Position numbers and translations under genes: made by a program
Notes under the pieces: generated by a model
Database searches by the model: none
The model's input: the letters and a program-made list of their open reading frames with translations, nothing else
What the model was told of the DNA's origin: nothing
Assembly (NCBI GenBank): GCA_944325665.1
Contig: CALVAY010000002.1
Coordinates: 56,944 to 120,943 of the forward strand
DNA: 64,000 nucleotides
Direction: 5' to 3'
DNA from: Candidatus Gastranaerophilales bacterium
Lineage (GTDB): Bacteria > Cyanobacteriota > Vampirovibrionia > Gastranaerophilales > Gastranaerophilaceae
Part shown: one piece after another, positions 1 to 8,800 of the stretch
Layout: each line of letters starts with the position of its first letter
How positions within the stretch are numbered: position 1 is the first letter of the stretch

Positions 1-120
1 AACAAAGATTATACCGCCAAGGTCTCTAACGGTTGAAACCCAACCTGCAAGGGTGCATTCTTTATCAATATAACTTTCGTCAATTTGTGTGCAATTTTGT
101 TTTTTGTACGACAATTCCAT
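1..120 (-). CDS. aspS: aspartyl-tRNA synthetase, N-terminal fragment
   Basis: The minus strand read from 120 to the window edge gives 40 residues starting MELSYKK and containing AGWVSTVRDLGGIIF. That is the first strand of the OB-fold anticodon-binding domain at the N-terminus of bacterial AspRS, which charges tRNA-Asp in the cytoplasm. A GAGG ribosome-binding site lies at 131-134, about ten bases before the ATG, and AT-rich TATAAT-like boxes follow further upstream. The gene is divergent from metK. Only the first strand of the protein is visible, so other OB-fold class II synthetases (AsnRS, LysRS) cannot be fully excluded, although the RDLGGIIF pattern fits AspRS best. Confidence 0.75.
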   Translation of the reverse strand, partial: MELSYKKQNCTQIDESYIDKECTLAGWVSTVRDLGGIIFV

Positions 121-240
121 GCTTAAATTTCCTCATAAATTCTCATTATAAAGTAATTATAGAATAAAAATATTATTTGACCACGATTTTTTTTTAAGTT
201 AAACTCCTTATTGATATTATTAATTGGAGTGAGTATTAAA

Positions 241-1506
241 ATGGCATTAAAGAACTTTTTATTCACATCTGAATCTGTAACGGAAGGTCATCCCGACAAA
301 GTTTGCGACCAAATTTCCGATGCAATTTTGGATGAATTTTTAACAAAAGACCCAAAATCAAGAGTGGCGGCAGAAACAACTGTTACAACAGGTATGGCTC
401 TTGTATGCGGCGAAATTACATCAAATTGTTATGTAGATATTCCGTCAGTTGTAAGAAACACTATTAAATCAATCGGATATAACGGCGAAGAAGGCGGCGG
501 TTTTGACTACAAAACTTGCGCTGTTTTAACAAGTATTGACGAACAGTCAACAGATATTGCAGGCGGTGTAAACAAAGCTCTTGAAACAAGAAGCGATAAC
601 GCTGATACTTCAAAAGATGAAACTCTTGACATTGGTGCGGGCGACCAAGGCATTATGTTTGGTTTTGCTTGCGATGAAACTCCCGAGTTAATGCCTCTAC
701 CTATTTCATTAGCTCACAAATTAGCGTTTCAACTTTCAAAAGTAAGAAAAGACAGAACCGTAAACTACCTAAGACCTGACGGTAAATCTCAAGTTACTGT
801 TGAATATGTTGACGGTAAACCAAAAAGAATTGATACAATCGTAATTTCAACTCAACACGACCCTGAAATTAACGGTGAAAGCGATAACCAAAAAATTCAA
901 GCAATAATCAGGGAAGATATGCTTAAATATGTTATTGAACCCGTGTTTGCAAATCAAGAAATCAAACCTGATTCAACAACAAAATATTTAATTAACCCTT
1001 CAGGAAGATTTGTAATCGGCGGCCCTCAAGGTGATGCCGGTGTTACAGGAAGAAAAATTATCGTTGATACATACGGCGGTTATGCTCGCCACGGCGGCGG
1101 TGCTTTCTCAGGAAAAGATCCGACAAAAGTTGACCGCTCAGCAGCATACGCTGCCCGTTGGGTTGCAAAAAATATTGTTGCAGCAGGTCTTGCAAAACAA
1201 TGCGAAGTTGAATTAGCTTACGCAATCGGTGTTAGCCGCCCTGTTTCAGTTTTGGTTGACACATTCTCAACAGGTAAAATTGATGATGAATGCATAGCAA
1301 AATTGGTTAATGAAAACTTCGACCTAAGACCGGCAGCTATTATCAAACAATTCGATTTAAGAAATCTGCCTGCTAAAAATGGCGGTAAGTTCTATCAAAA
1401 ACTTGCTGCATATGGTCATATCGGCAGAATGGATTTTGAAGTACCTTGGGAAGATACTTCAATGGCTGCAAAATTAAAAGAACAAGCAATGGCTTGTGCA
1501 AAATAG
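241..1506 (+). CDS. metK: S-adenosylmethionine synthetase
   Basis: MetK makes S-adenosylmethionine from ATP and methionine in the cytoplasm. The 421-residue protein is slightly longer than the usual 385-400. It opens with [20 protein letters not shown], which holds the substrate-binding HPDK, and has the signatures [12 protein letters not shown] near residue 130 and [14 protein letters not shown] near residues 284-297. An in-frame TTG lies upstream at 211, but I chose the ATG at 241 because GGAG (225-228) sits at proper distance and conservation begins there. I see no SAM riboswitch in the 120-base intergenic region. A strong terminator follows directly, so the gene is probably monocistronic. 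Confidence 0.97.
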   Translation: MALKNFLFTSESVTEGHPDKVCDQISDAILDEFLTKDPKSRVAAETTVTTGMALVCGEITSNCYVDIPSVVRNTIKSIGYNGEEGGGFDYKTCAVLTSIDEQSTDIAGGVNKALETRSDNADTSKDETLDIGAGDQGIMFGFACDETPELMPLPISLAHKLAFQLSKVRKDRTVNYLRPDGKSQVTVEYVDGKPKRIDTIVISTQHDPEINGESDNQKIQAIIREDMLKYVIEPVFANQEIKPDSTTKYLINPSGRFVIGGPQGDAGVTGRKIIVDTYGGYARHGGGAFSGKDPTKVDRSAAYAARWVAKNIVAAGLAKQCEVELAYAIGVSRPVSVLVDTFSTGKIDDECIAKLVNENFDLRPAAIIKQFDLRNLPAKNGGKFYQKLAAYGHIGRMDFEVPWEDTSMAAKLKEQAMACAK

Positions 1507-1521
1507 CAAATTAACTTACAA

Positions 1522-1549
1522 GGCGGCACAATTGTGCCGCCGTTTTTTG
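1522..1549 (+). terminator. intrinsic terminator of metK
   Basis: A perfect inverted repeat GGCGGCACAA/TTGTGCCGCC at 1522-1541 is followed by a T-rich run (GTTTTTTGT). It lies 15 bases after the metK stop. The next gene starts at 1555, immediately after the hairpin. Confidence 0.9.
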
Positions 1550-1554
1550 TATTT

Positions 1555-2064
1555 ATGGAAGATAATTTTTCAAGTATATCTGAAATATTAAACGAGAAAC
1601 TTTTTAATACAAACAAAAGTTCGATTATTATTAAATATTCGACTATTTTTTCATTTTGGGAGCAAATAGTCGGTAAAAAATTTATAAACTCAACAAAACC
1701 AAAAGCCATAAAAAACTCAAAGATATACATTTTGTGCAAAAACTCTGTTGTAGCGCAAGAAATTTCTATGCACAAAACACTAATTTTAAATAAATTAAAA
1801 ACATACGCCCAGCCGCTTGACGTTATAATTTCAGATTTGGTTGTTAATTTTAAAGACTGGCAAAATGAAAAAGATATAGAGCAGGATAATGGTTTTAACT
1901 TAATCGAAGATAAAAAACTGGATGAAATTAAAGTGGATAAAAGTCAGTTTGAGGAAGCATTTAAAAACATAGATAAGAGCGAGTATCTTGATGATATGCA
2001 AAAGAAAAAATTCAAAGAAAGAATTTTGAAACTGCAAAAAGCAAAAATACTTCGTAATTCTTAA
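1555..2064 (+). CDS. DUF721/DciA-like protein
   Basis: This 169-residue protein has the layout of the DUF721 (DciA) family: an N-terminal helix-loop with ISEILNEKLF, then FWEQIVGKKFINSTKPKAI, which matches the conserved W-x-x-I/V-VG-x-x-hxxxTxP-xxhxxG region, followed by strands ending in a QE-hxxxK-xxhhxxL motif near residue 75. DciA proteins act in loading or operating the replicative helicase DnaB. The C-terminal third is lysine-rich and probably flexible. An in-frame ATG at 1534 lies inside the metK terminator, so the ATG at 1555 is preferred. No clear ribosome-binding site is visible. Family assignment is by motif only. Confidence 0.65.
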   Translation: MEDNFSSISEILNEKLFNTNKSSIIIKYSTIFSFWEQIVGKKFINSTKPKAIKNSKIYILCKNSVVAQEISMHKTLILNKLKTYAQPLDVIISDLVVNFKDWQNEKDIEQDNGFNLIEDKKLDEIKVDKSQFEEAFKNIDKSEYLDDMQKKKFKERILKLQKAKILRNS

Positions 2065-2116
2065 TTTTCTTGTCATAAAAGGGAAAAATATATAAAATCA
2101 AAATAGAGGATAAACT

Positions 2117-2380
2117 ATGAACGATAAAGACAAAAAAGTTGTATCAATAGGTTCAAAAGCAAAAAAACAAGAGCCGAAAAGACCCGTTAAAAACGAGGTA
2201 GAGTATTGCAGTTTCTGCAACAGGCCAAATACAATGGTGCCAAAGTTGGTAAAAGGCCCCGGGGTTAACATTTGCTCAGAATGTGTTTTAATTGCCGTGC
2301 AGTACCTGATTTTACAAGACGGAGCACTGTCGGCGGAAGCGCAAAGAATAATTGATATGCTTTGGGGAACAAAAAGATGA
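2117..2380 (+). CDS. stand-alone ClpX-type zinc-binding protein
   Basis: The 87-residue protein has four cysteines, C31-x2-C34 and C53-x2-C56, in the spacing and context of the ClpX zinc-binding domain (YCSFCNR...KLVKGPGVNICSECV). The AAA+ ATPase that normally follows this domain is absent. In ClpX the domain dimerises and recruits substrates or adaptors, so a stand-alone copy could be a ClpX adaptor or competitor, which is inference. AGAGGA at 2105-2110 serves as ribosome-binding site. Its stop overlaps the start of the next gene (ATGA at 2377-2380), indicating translational coupling. Confidence 0.75.
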   Translation: MNDKDKKVVSIGSKAKKQEPKRPVKNEVEYCSFCNRPNTMVPKLVKGPGVNICSECVLIAVQYLILQDGALSAEAQRIIDMLWGTKR

Positions 2381-3996
2381 CATCGCTTAAGAGGCCTAAT
2401 AAAATTCAAATAAGGGCTCAAGTACTAAGTACAATATCAAAATTTAAAGGTAATAAACGCCCTTATGACAGCGATATTGAGCAAGCTATTGAAGAATTTA
2501 GAGGCTTTGATAATGATGATTTGGTAATTGCAACCATCCTAAAAGAAATTGAAGGCACGGGTGAGTTGTATGACAATATCTTGTCGTTAATTTTACTAAA
2601 TCTGAAAAATGATGAACTTTTAGGGCAAAAAGTAATCGAATCACTTTGTGATACAAAAGTGTCAGACAGGAAAAAGCTTTATCTTATAAATATTTTAAGG
2701 GAGCAAGGTCAAAAAATTGACTATAATTTCATAAATTCCTGCGTTGAAGATGCGGATAAAGTTATAGACAGCGAAACACAAAAATTCCTTCAGGAGGCAA
2801 AATTTAGCCCCGAAGCTCAAATTGACTTTTATGACTTTTACTTTACCGTAAATGAAGAAGATAAAAATATGCTAATCTCATCCATAACAAACGATTATAC
2901 GGGAGATGAGCTTGCAAATATACTTGTACCTTTTGCATATCTTTATCCGAATAATTGCTTAAATGAGACAATTTTAGATGCACTTGCAACGTCAAAATCC
3001 GAATTTGCGTATGAACCCTTGGAATATGTTGCCAATAATAATGAAAAATACTCTCAATACGCCAAAAATTGCTTAAATAAGCTTAAAATATCAGGGGTAA
3101 GAAATAAGCCCGAAAAAGAGATATTGTATAAAGAACTTCTTAAAGGCTCTAAGCCTCTTGGGTTTTACTACTCTTTAGCAGACGGAAATTCAAATATTTC
3201 TTGCGTATTTGCAAGGGAAAAAGAGGATAAAACAATACAAACATTTTTCAATGTTTTTAATCTGAATTTAGGGACAATTTCGTCTTTTGGCTTTAATGAA
3301 ATGCTAAAAGAGGATTTTGAAATTGTGCTTAAGCGATTTTTTAAATCATCCCTAAAGGCTAAATTGACACCACAAGAAGGCAAAAAACTCTTTGATTACT
3401 TTGAAGGACTAAATTATAAAACGGGGCAAAATATACCCTACGAGCACCTTTGCTGGCGTCAGTTAACTTATGATATTAAAAATGACAACGACGAGTTATC
3501 AAAGTTTTTGACAAAAAATTTAAAGAAAATTCTGTTGAGCGAAAAAATTATCGAAGAGATTTTAAACAGTGCAATTTTTGAAAATTGGTTTTTAAATGTC
3601 GAAAATTCAGAAAAACTAAAGAGCATAATTGCAAATATTGACGAAAACGAAATTCTTAATATCGAAGAAATTGAGCAAGAAATTTTAAAAAAAACTGACG
3701 AGTTATTACTTGAAGACAAGGAAAGAATAACGCAAAAAATTACATATCAAAGCTATATTTTAGCTGAGTCAAAGATGTCAACAACAGCTAATTCACTATA
3801 TAGTACAACTTTTAGCGATGACGCACTTAAAATACTTCTTAGGCACATATTTAAAAAAAGCATTTATGAACACTACTATAAAAACGCTCAGTCAAGCGAA
3901 ATTAAGGGCGTAAATATTTTTAGAAAAATCGAGAAAAGTACTACAACTGATTTTGCAAAAAAACTCGTTAAAGCAATAGAGGAAAAATGGACATAA
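2377..3996 (+). CDS. conserved unknown protein, mostly helical
   Basis: A 539-residue soluble protein that I do not recognise. It has no signal peptide, membrane segment or catalytic motif that I can see. The composition (rich in Lys, Glu, Leu, Ile and Asn) and repeated amphipathic stretches suggest an all-helical protein, possibly with HEAT-like repeats in its first third. The ATG at 2377 overlaps the preceding stop and is served by GGGG at 2364-2367. The gene overlaps ruvX by ten bases, so it is sandwiched in an operon with a ClpX-type zinc protein and ruvX. A role linked to protein turnover or DNA maintenance would be guesswork. Confidence 0.6.
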   Translation: MTSLKRPNKIQIRAQVLSTISKFKGNKRPYDSDIEQAIEEFRGFDNDDLVIATILKEIEGTGELYDNILSLILLNLKNDELLGQKVIESLCDTKVSDRKKLYLINILREQGQKIDYNFINSCVEDADKVIDSETQKFLQEAKFSPEAQIDFYDFYFTVNEEDKNMLISSITNDYTGDELANILVPFAYLYPNNCLNETILDALATSKSEFAYEPLEYVANNNEKYSQYAKNCLNKLKISGVRNKPEKEILYKELLKGSKPLGFYYSLADGNSNISCVFAREKEDKTIQTFFNVFNLNLGTISSFGFNEMLKEDFEIVLKRFFKSSLKAKLTPQEGKKLFDYFEGLNYKTGQNIPYEHLCWRQLTYDIKNDNDELSKFLTKNLKKILLSEKIIEEILNSAIFENWFLNVENSEKLKSIIANIDENEILNIEEIEQEILKKTDELLLEDKERITQKITYQSYILAESKMSTTANSLYSTTFSDDALKILLRHIFKKSIYEHYYKNAQSSEIKGVNIFRKIEKSTTTDFAKKLVKAIEEKWT

Positions 3997-4415
3997 AAGA
4001 AAGAATAGTCGGTCTGGATATTGGTACAAAACGCATTGGAGTTGCCGTTTGCGATCCTATGTGGATTATAAGTTCACAAGAAGGTTTAATAGAAAGAAAA
4101 ACAGGCAATCAGGGGGACAAGTCGGCACTTGATGAAATCGAGAAAATATGCGAAAAGTATAATACAAAAACGATTTTGATAGGCGTGCCATACAATATGG
4201 ACGGCTCACTCGGGCCACAGGCGCAAAATTGCATAGATTTTATCAAACCGCTTGAAGGAAAATATAAAATCTTATATCATGATGAAAGACTTTCTTCTTT
4301 TGAAGCAGAGGAAATCTTAAAAAAAGAAGGTAAAAAATATACAAAAAATAAAGGGCTTGTAGATATGAAAAGCGCATGCCTGATATTACAAGACTACATT
4401 AACGAAAAGAGATAA
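3987..4415 (+). CDS. ruvX: RuvX/YqgF putative pre-16S rRNA nuclease
   Basis: The 142 residues match the RuvX/YqgF family, an RNase H-like fold implicated in 5' maturation of 16S rRNA and formerly called Holliday-junction resolvase-like. The visible signatures are GLDIGTKRIGVAVCDP (first catalytic Asp), LIGVPYNMDGSLGPQA, YHDERLSSFEAE and the terminal Asp in DMKSACLILQDYI. The length is typical. The ATG at 3987 overlaps the previous gene by ten bases and the DUF1292 gene begins two bases after its stop. The neighbourhood mirrors the ruvX-DUF1292 (yrrK-yrzB) pairing known from Firmicutes. Confidence 0.93.
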   Translation: MDIKERIVGLDIGTKRIGVAVCDPMWIISSQEGLIERKTGNQGDKSALDEIEKICEKYNTKTILIGVPYNMDGSLGPQAQNCIDFIKPLEGKYKILYHDERLSSFEAEEILKKEGKKYTKNKGLVDMKSACLILQDYINEKR

Positions 4416-4417
4416 AA

Positions 4418-4684
4418 ATGAACGAAAAAGAATTTGAAATAATTAAAACAGTAGGCGAAAACGGTGAAGAGGTTGAGCTAAAGCTTGTTGATATAGTTAC
4501 CGTAAATGACATTGATTATGCACTGTTATTACCTGCTGATGCTGATATAGACAACGAAGAAGAGTGTGAAATTGTCCTTATGCGACTAAAACAAGACAAC
4601 TCCGAGTATCTTTTCGAAACAATAGAAGATGATGACGAGTTTGAACTTGTATCACAAGCAATACTTGAAGAAGAGGAAGAATAA
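4418..4684 (+). CDS. DUF1292 family protein (YrzB-like)
   Basis: An 88-residue, very acidic protein with the DUF1292 pattern: a beta-rich domain (VELKLVDIVTVNDIDYALLLP...EIVLMRLKQD) followed by a run of Asp/Glu and an EEEEE terminus. The family's function is unknown, but it commonly sits beside ruvX as it does here. The stop TAA at 4682-4684 directly abuts the stop of the convergent gene at 4685, leaving no room for a separate terminator. Confidence 0.8.
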   Translation: MNEKEFEIIKTVGENGEEVELKLVDIVTVNDIDYALLLPADADIDNEEECEIVLMRLKQDNSEYLFETIEDDDEFELVSQAILEEEEE

Positions 4685-5767
4685 CTACTTCTTCAGGGAA
4701 ACTATTCCTTCAATGTTTGCGACGGTCTTTTCGTTAACGTCAATACCCGTGTCCATATATCGGGTAATTTTTGCACGCTTATTTCTGAAAAGCATATCAC
4801 AAAAAGCCTCAAGCCTTGTAACAAAGCCTGCTTCACCCGTATGTTCATCAATTGTTAAATGAAGCAGCGGTTTTTGGAAATTTTTAGATTTTCTTTTAAT
4901 ATCTTCAACCATAAGTGAATCAGGGCCGCAGCCAAAAGCAGTAACAGTAATTATACCGTCAATTAAATCACTTTTTAAATAATGCCCCGCACAACCTGTA
5001 ACTTCAAGTTGATTTGCCCAATATAGTTCGGTATTTAAACAACTCAAGCCGCCTAACAGTTGCTCATCCGTAAGCTGATTAGCATTATGAACTACAACGC
5101 CCATTTGAGATAATTTCTTAAATATGTCCATACTTGCTTTTTTATCGTAAATATTATACCCGTGAGCAACAAGAGCAACATGTATTGCGCCTTGCGCTTC
5201 ATCATTATTTTTGCGATTAATTACAACCTTACCCTCTTTTGCATATTTAAGAGCTTCATCAAAACTTAAACCTTGCTGCATCATAACTCTAAAATTATTT
5301 TGCACGACAAAACCTGCCTTAGATGCTGCTCTAATAAGTTCAAAGTCTTTTATACCAAAGGGCTCAACCGTTTGTCTTAAAAACTCATATAAGCCTTGAT
5401 TTTTCTCTGACTTATCCAAGGTTGCTTCAATAATTTTAAAGTCACCCTTTACAACGTTTCTTATAAGGTCGGGCAAACCGCGAATTTTTGAGCAGTTATA
5501 AATTTTATGTGCAACGGATTGAATAGAAGGTACAAAAATATTTTTTACACCTTTATTTACAAGCTCAACAATATGCCCTACATAAACTTTTATAGGCAGG
5601 CAAGTTTCCGTTACAACCAATGCAGAACCGTCTGACAATGTTTTTTTTGTTGTGGGCGAGCTAAGGATAATTTCTATACCTAAATGATTAAAAAATCCGT
5701 AAAGATAAGGGAAGTAATTATAGTATGAAAGTGCTCTTGCAATACCAATTTGTTTTTTTTCTGTCAT
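4685..5767 (-). CDS. DUF2229 / acyl-CoA dehydratase activase-related protein
   Basis: The 360-residue protein opens with IGIARALSYYNYFPYLYGFF, then LSSPTTKKTLSDGSALVVTE and CLPIKVYVGHIVELVNKGV. This matches DUF2229, the domain associated with the 2-hydroxyglutaryl-CoA dehydratase activator/HgdB family, and TAFGCGPDSLM near residue 275 fits as well. Members are often fused to the ASKHA-type activase, which is absent here, so this is the isolated DUF2229 part. Cysteines at conserved places suggest an iron-sulfur or redox role (inference). The in-frame codon at 5824 has no ribosome-binding site; the ATG at 5767 has GGAG at 5775-5778. Confidence 0.75.
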   Translation of the reverse strand: MTEKKQIGIARALSYYNYFPYLYGFFNHLGIEIILSSPTTKKTLSDGSALVVTETCLPIKVYVGHIVELVNKGVKNIFVPSIQSVAHKIYNCSKIRGLPDLIRNVVKGDFKIIEATLDKSEKNQGLYEFLRQTVEPFGIKDFELIRAASKAGFVVQNNFRVMMQQGLSFDEALKYAKEGKVVINRKNNDEAQGAIHVALVAHGYNIYDKKASMDIFKKLSQMGVVVHNANQLTDEQLLGGLSCLNTELYWANQLEVTGCAGHYLKSDLIDGIITVTAFGCGPDSLMVEDIKRKSKNFQKPLLHLTIDEHTGEAGFVTRLEAFCDMLFRNKRAKITRYMDTGIDVNEKTVANIEGIVSLKK

Positions 5768-5920
5768 TAATCGGCTCCAAATGTTTTCTTTATATATAAT
5801 ACTTGAAACAATATTTTTTTGCACAAAGAATGTTACATAAAATTAATTTTTGAAGTACAATTTCTTAAAATATGGCAATAAAATAAATTTTTGATACTTT
5901 CTTAAATCATAGGATTTATT

Positions 5921-8800
5921 ATGCAGCCAAATATTAACAATAATTATAATCAGTTTATATTGAATAACTACTCGTCTGCTGTGCGTACAAACGGACAGTC
6001 TCAGGCTGTGAATGTAAGTTATCCCAATTCAAGACAAGCTTTACCAATTTACGCTGCAAATCCTATTAATCCGACGCTAATAAATCCTAAAATCGGCGGA
6101 AATTATACCTATTTGGGTACAATTAAAACTCCTTTTGGGGAAGATATTCACACCTTTATGCTTAAAAGCGGTCAAAGAGTTGCCATTATGCCAAGAGAGG
6201 GAACGACAATCATAAAGACGTTTGTCGATTCCGGCTCAATGAATGAAAATGACAGAATTAGAGGCATTAGCCACTTTATTGAGCATAATTTATTTAACGG
6301 CAGTTCAAAATTGGCACCCGGGCAGTTTTTTAAAGACGTAGTAAAAATGGGCGCAAGTACAAACGCATCAACTGACTACGCTCAAACAGACTATTATATT
6401 TCATCGGGCATTATGGGAATAGAGGACTTTAAAAAGGCAGTTGAAATGCATGCTGATATGATTTTAACTCCAAAGTTCTATAATGAAATGCTTGAGAAGG
6501 AGAAAGGCCCTGTAACATCTGAAATCAGTATGATAAATGATGATACAACAACTAAGGCTGCAAATGAGGTTGTAAGAAACTTATTTCAAATTCAATCTAA
6601 ATCTGAAAATTTGGTTGCAGGTTCAATAGAAACGGTAAATGCTCTTGGGCGAGATGATGTAGTTAATTACTGGTCAAAACACTACACACCGGATAGTCTC
6701 TACACTGTTGTTGTGGGCGACGTTGATGTTCAAGAAGCAATTGAAGAAATTTCAAAACATTTTAATCAACCCGCGCGAGTAAGGGGTAATGACGTTACAA
6801 AAGAAACTCTAACACCTATACAAAGTCCTGTCAGAATGGATTTCAAATCTCCGATTACCAATTCAACAAACACCATTATGGGCTTTTGCGCGCCAAGTGC
6901 TGCAAATTTAAAAGATACAATTGCACTTGAAGCGCTAAGTGTATTGCTTGAGGGTAATTCATCATCCAGACTTTCAAAAAAACTTGCTGACCTGCACTCT
7001 TACAGCTACATTAGCTTGCAAAAAGTCGGACTTAAAAAAGAAGATCCGCAAGCGCTGTTTGTACAGTTAAACTCACCGTCGCAAAATGAGCAAAAAGCAA
7101 TTGACGCTTTTTATGAAACAATTCTTGAATTAGGACAAAACCCGCCAACTGAGCTTGAGATGCAGACAGTTAAGAGTAATTTAACAAAACAGCTTGCAAG
7201 AAACTTTGAAAGTGCCGAAAGCATTTGTGAAACAATAGGTACAGGGTACTTAGACGGCAATATTCAAGAAATATCACAAATGCAAAACATAATTAATTCA
7301 CTCACACCGCAAGATATTATGCTTGCCGCAAAGAATTATGTTGACTTAAACAAAGTTTCAATGTCTGTCGTGCACCCTTCAAATGTTAGTGATGAAGACA
7401 TATTAAACTATTACAATCAAAGCAAATTTGTAGCGTCAAAACCAGCAAATGCAGCTGCTCAAATTTCTTTCGGCTCAAGAAAAATTGACACATCAGACAC
7501 GCAAGAATACAGATTGCAAAATAATACTCATTTAGCACTAAATAATACGGATAAATCAGATATTTGCTATTTAAGTTGGAGATTAAACGCACTTAATGCG
7601 CTACCCAAGAATCTTGCTATACCTTATGTTTTAACGGAATTATTAAATTCAGGTTCCGCTTATCAAACAAAAGAGCAAATGTCTAATCGCACAAATGCCA
7701 AAGGTATAAGCTATGATGTTGATTCAAACGGTTTTCAGATTTTAGTTAATGCGGACTGCATGTCAGGCGACCTTGATGAGACTATGAAACTTATGTCTGA
7801 AGTTATATACTCTCCTAATTTCTCGCAAAAAGATTTTGAACAGGCAAGAGAAAAAATTAAAAACTACTTCAGCTCAATAGAAAAAGACGGTTCAAATAAT
7901 ATGTTGGTTGAATTGTACCCGGGCTACTTCGCCTCACCGAAAGAGATTTTGGACGGTCTTAATAATATGACTATAAATGATGTTATAAAGCATTATAGCG
8001 ATATGATAAATATGGCATCATCTAAATATGTTGTAAGTGCACCTTTTTCAAAAAATCCGACACTTAAGCAAACGGCAATGGTGAATGCAAGCTCATCTCC
8101 AGTTATATACAAAGACTTTACACCTAAATTTTCTAATGTTTATAAGCCAAACCCCGCAACAAAAGTTGTGGTTGATACTGCTGAGTTAAATCAAGCACAA
8201 ATATACAAGACTTATTCATTTAAAATGTCAGGTAACATAAGAGATGAAGTCAAGTTTGAACTTGTTAACGAAATACTTGGCGGTTCACCCGCTTCCAGAT
8301 TGTTCCAAGAGCTAAGGGAAAAACAAAAACTTGCTTACAGGGTTTCTTCACAAGTCCAATCTTTTGAAGACACAGGCATAATTACCCTCTTTATTACATC
8401 AACTACTGACGATAAAGCACAAAACGACATCAAATATGATAATTTACAAAAATCTCTTGAGGGCTTTGACGAACAAACGGCAAAAATGGTCAACGAGCCT
8501 GTAGGACAAGAAGAGCTTGACGCAGCAAAAATGCAGTTAAAACAAAGAATTGCAAAGCAAATGGAGCTTCCCTCAAGCGAAACGGATTTAATTTCAATGA
8601 ATATGACACTACCCTACGGCATTAGAAGAATTGACGAATACGTCAAGGCAATTGACGAAGTTACGGTTGAGGACATAACAAAAGCTGCAAAACACATGTT
8701 CTCAAATAATCCGACAATTTCAATTTTAGCTAGTCCTGATACTATTAAAAATCAAGAACAATATATTTCAACACTTGGCGAAGTAACTACTGCGAACTAG
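5921..8800 (+). CDS. M16 (pitrilysin/insulinase) family zinc peptidase
   Basis: The 959-residue protein has two M16 halves. The first carries the inverted zinc motif H118-F-I-E121-H122 and the downstream ligand candidate E201 (VTSEISMINDD). The second half, from about residue 530, lacks the motif but has the R/Y-type region RLFQELREKQKLAYRVSSQV typical of the inactive domain that closes the chamber. The N-terminal 60 residues are Asn/Gln/Ser-rich with no obvious Sec signal peptide, odd for a family often found in the periplasm. The linker between halves contains ISFGS (515-519), resembling a motif seen near the N-terminus of other proteins in this window. The gene overlaps the convergent AsmA gene by 14 bases. 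Confidence 0.92.
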   Translation: MQPNINNNYNQFILNNYSSAVRTNGQSQAVNVSYPNSRQALPIYAANPINPTLINPKIGGNYTYLGTIKTPFGEDIHTFMLKSGQRVAIMPREGTTIIKTFVDSGSMNENDRIRGISHFIEHNLFNGSSKLAPGQFFKDVVKMGASTNASTDYAQTDYYISSGIMGIEDFKKAVEMHADMILTPKFYNEMLEKEKGPVTSEISMINDDTTTKAANEVVRNLFQIQSKSENLVAGSIETVNALGRDDVVNYWSKHYTPDSLYTVVVGDVDVQEAIEEISKHFNQPARVRGNDVTKETLTPIQSPVRMDFKSPITNSTNTIMGFCAPSAANLKDTIALEALSVLLEGNSSSRLSKKLADLHSYSYISLQKVGLKKEDPQALFVQLNSPSQNEQKAIDAFYETILELGQNPPTELEMQTVKSNLTKQLARNFESAESICETIGTGYLDGNIQEISQMQNIINSLTPQDIMLAAKNYVDLNKVSMSVVHPSNVSDEDILNYYNQSKFVASKPANAAAQISFGSRKIDTSDTQEYRLQNNTHLALNNTDKSDICYLSWRLNALNALPKNLAIPYVLTELLNSGSAYQTKEQMSNRTNAKGISYDVDSNGFQILVNADCMSGDLDETMKLMSEVIYSPNFSQKDFEQAREKIKNYFSSIEKDGSNNMLVELYPGYFASPKEILDGLNNMTINDVIKHYSDMINMASSKYVVSAPFSKNPTLKQTAMVNASSSPVIYKDFTPKFSNVYKPNPATKVVVDTAELNQAQIYKTYSFKMSGNIRDEVKFELVNEILGGSPASRLFQELREKQKLAYRVSSQVQSFEDTGIITLFITSTTDDKAQNDIKYDNLQKSLEGFDEQTAKMVNEPVGQEELDAAKMQLKQRIAKQMELPSSETDLISMNMTLPYGIRRIDEYVKAIDEVTVEDITKAAKHMFSNNPTISILASPDTIKNQEQYISTLGEVTTAN

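Noticed and set aside
121..240. SAM riboswitch before metK
   Set aside because: The intergenic region is short and AT-rich, with no paired stems or conserved core visible.
4629..4862. A plus-strand frame across the DUF1292/DUF2229 junction
   Set aside because: It is a shadow frame of both genes, without a ribosome-binding site.
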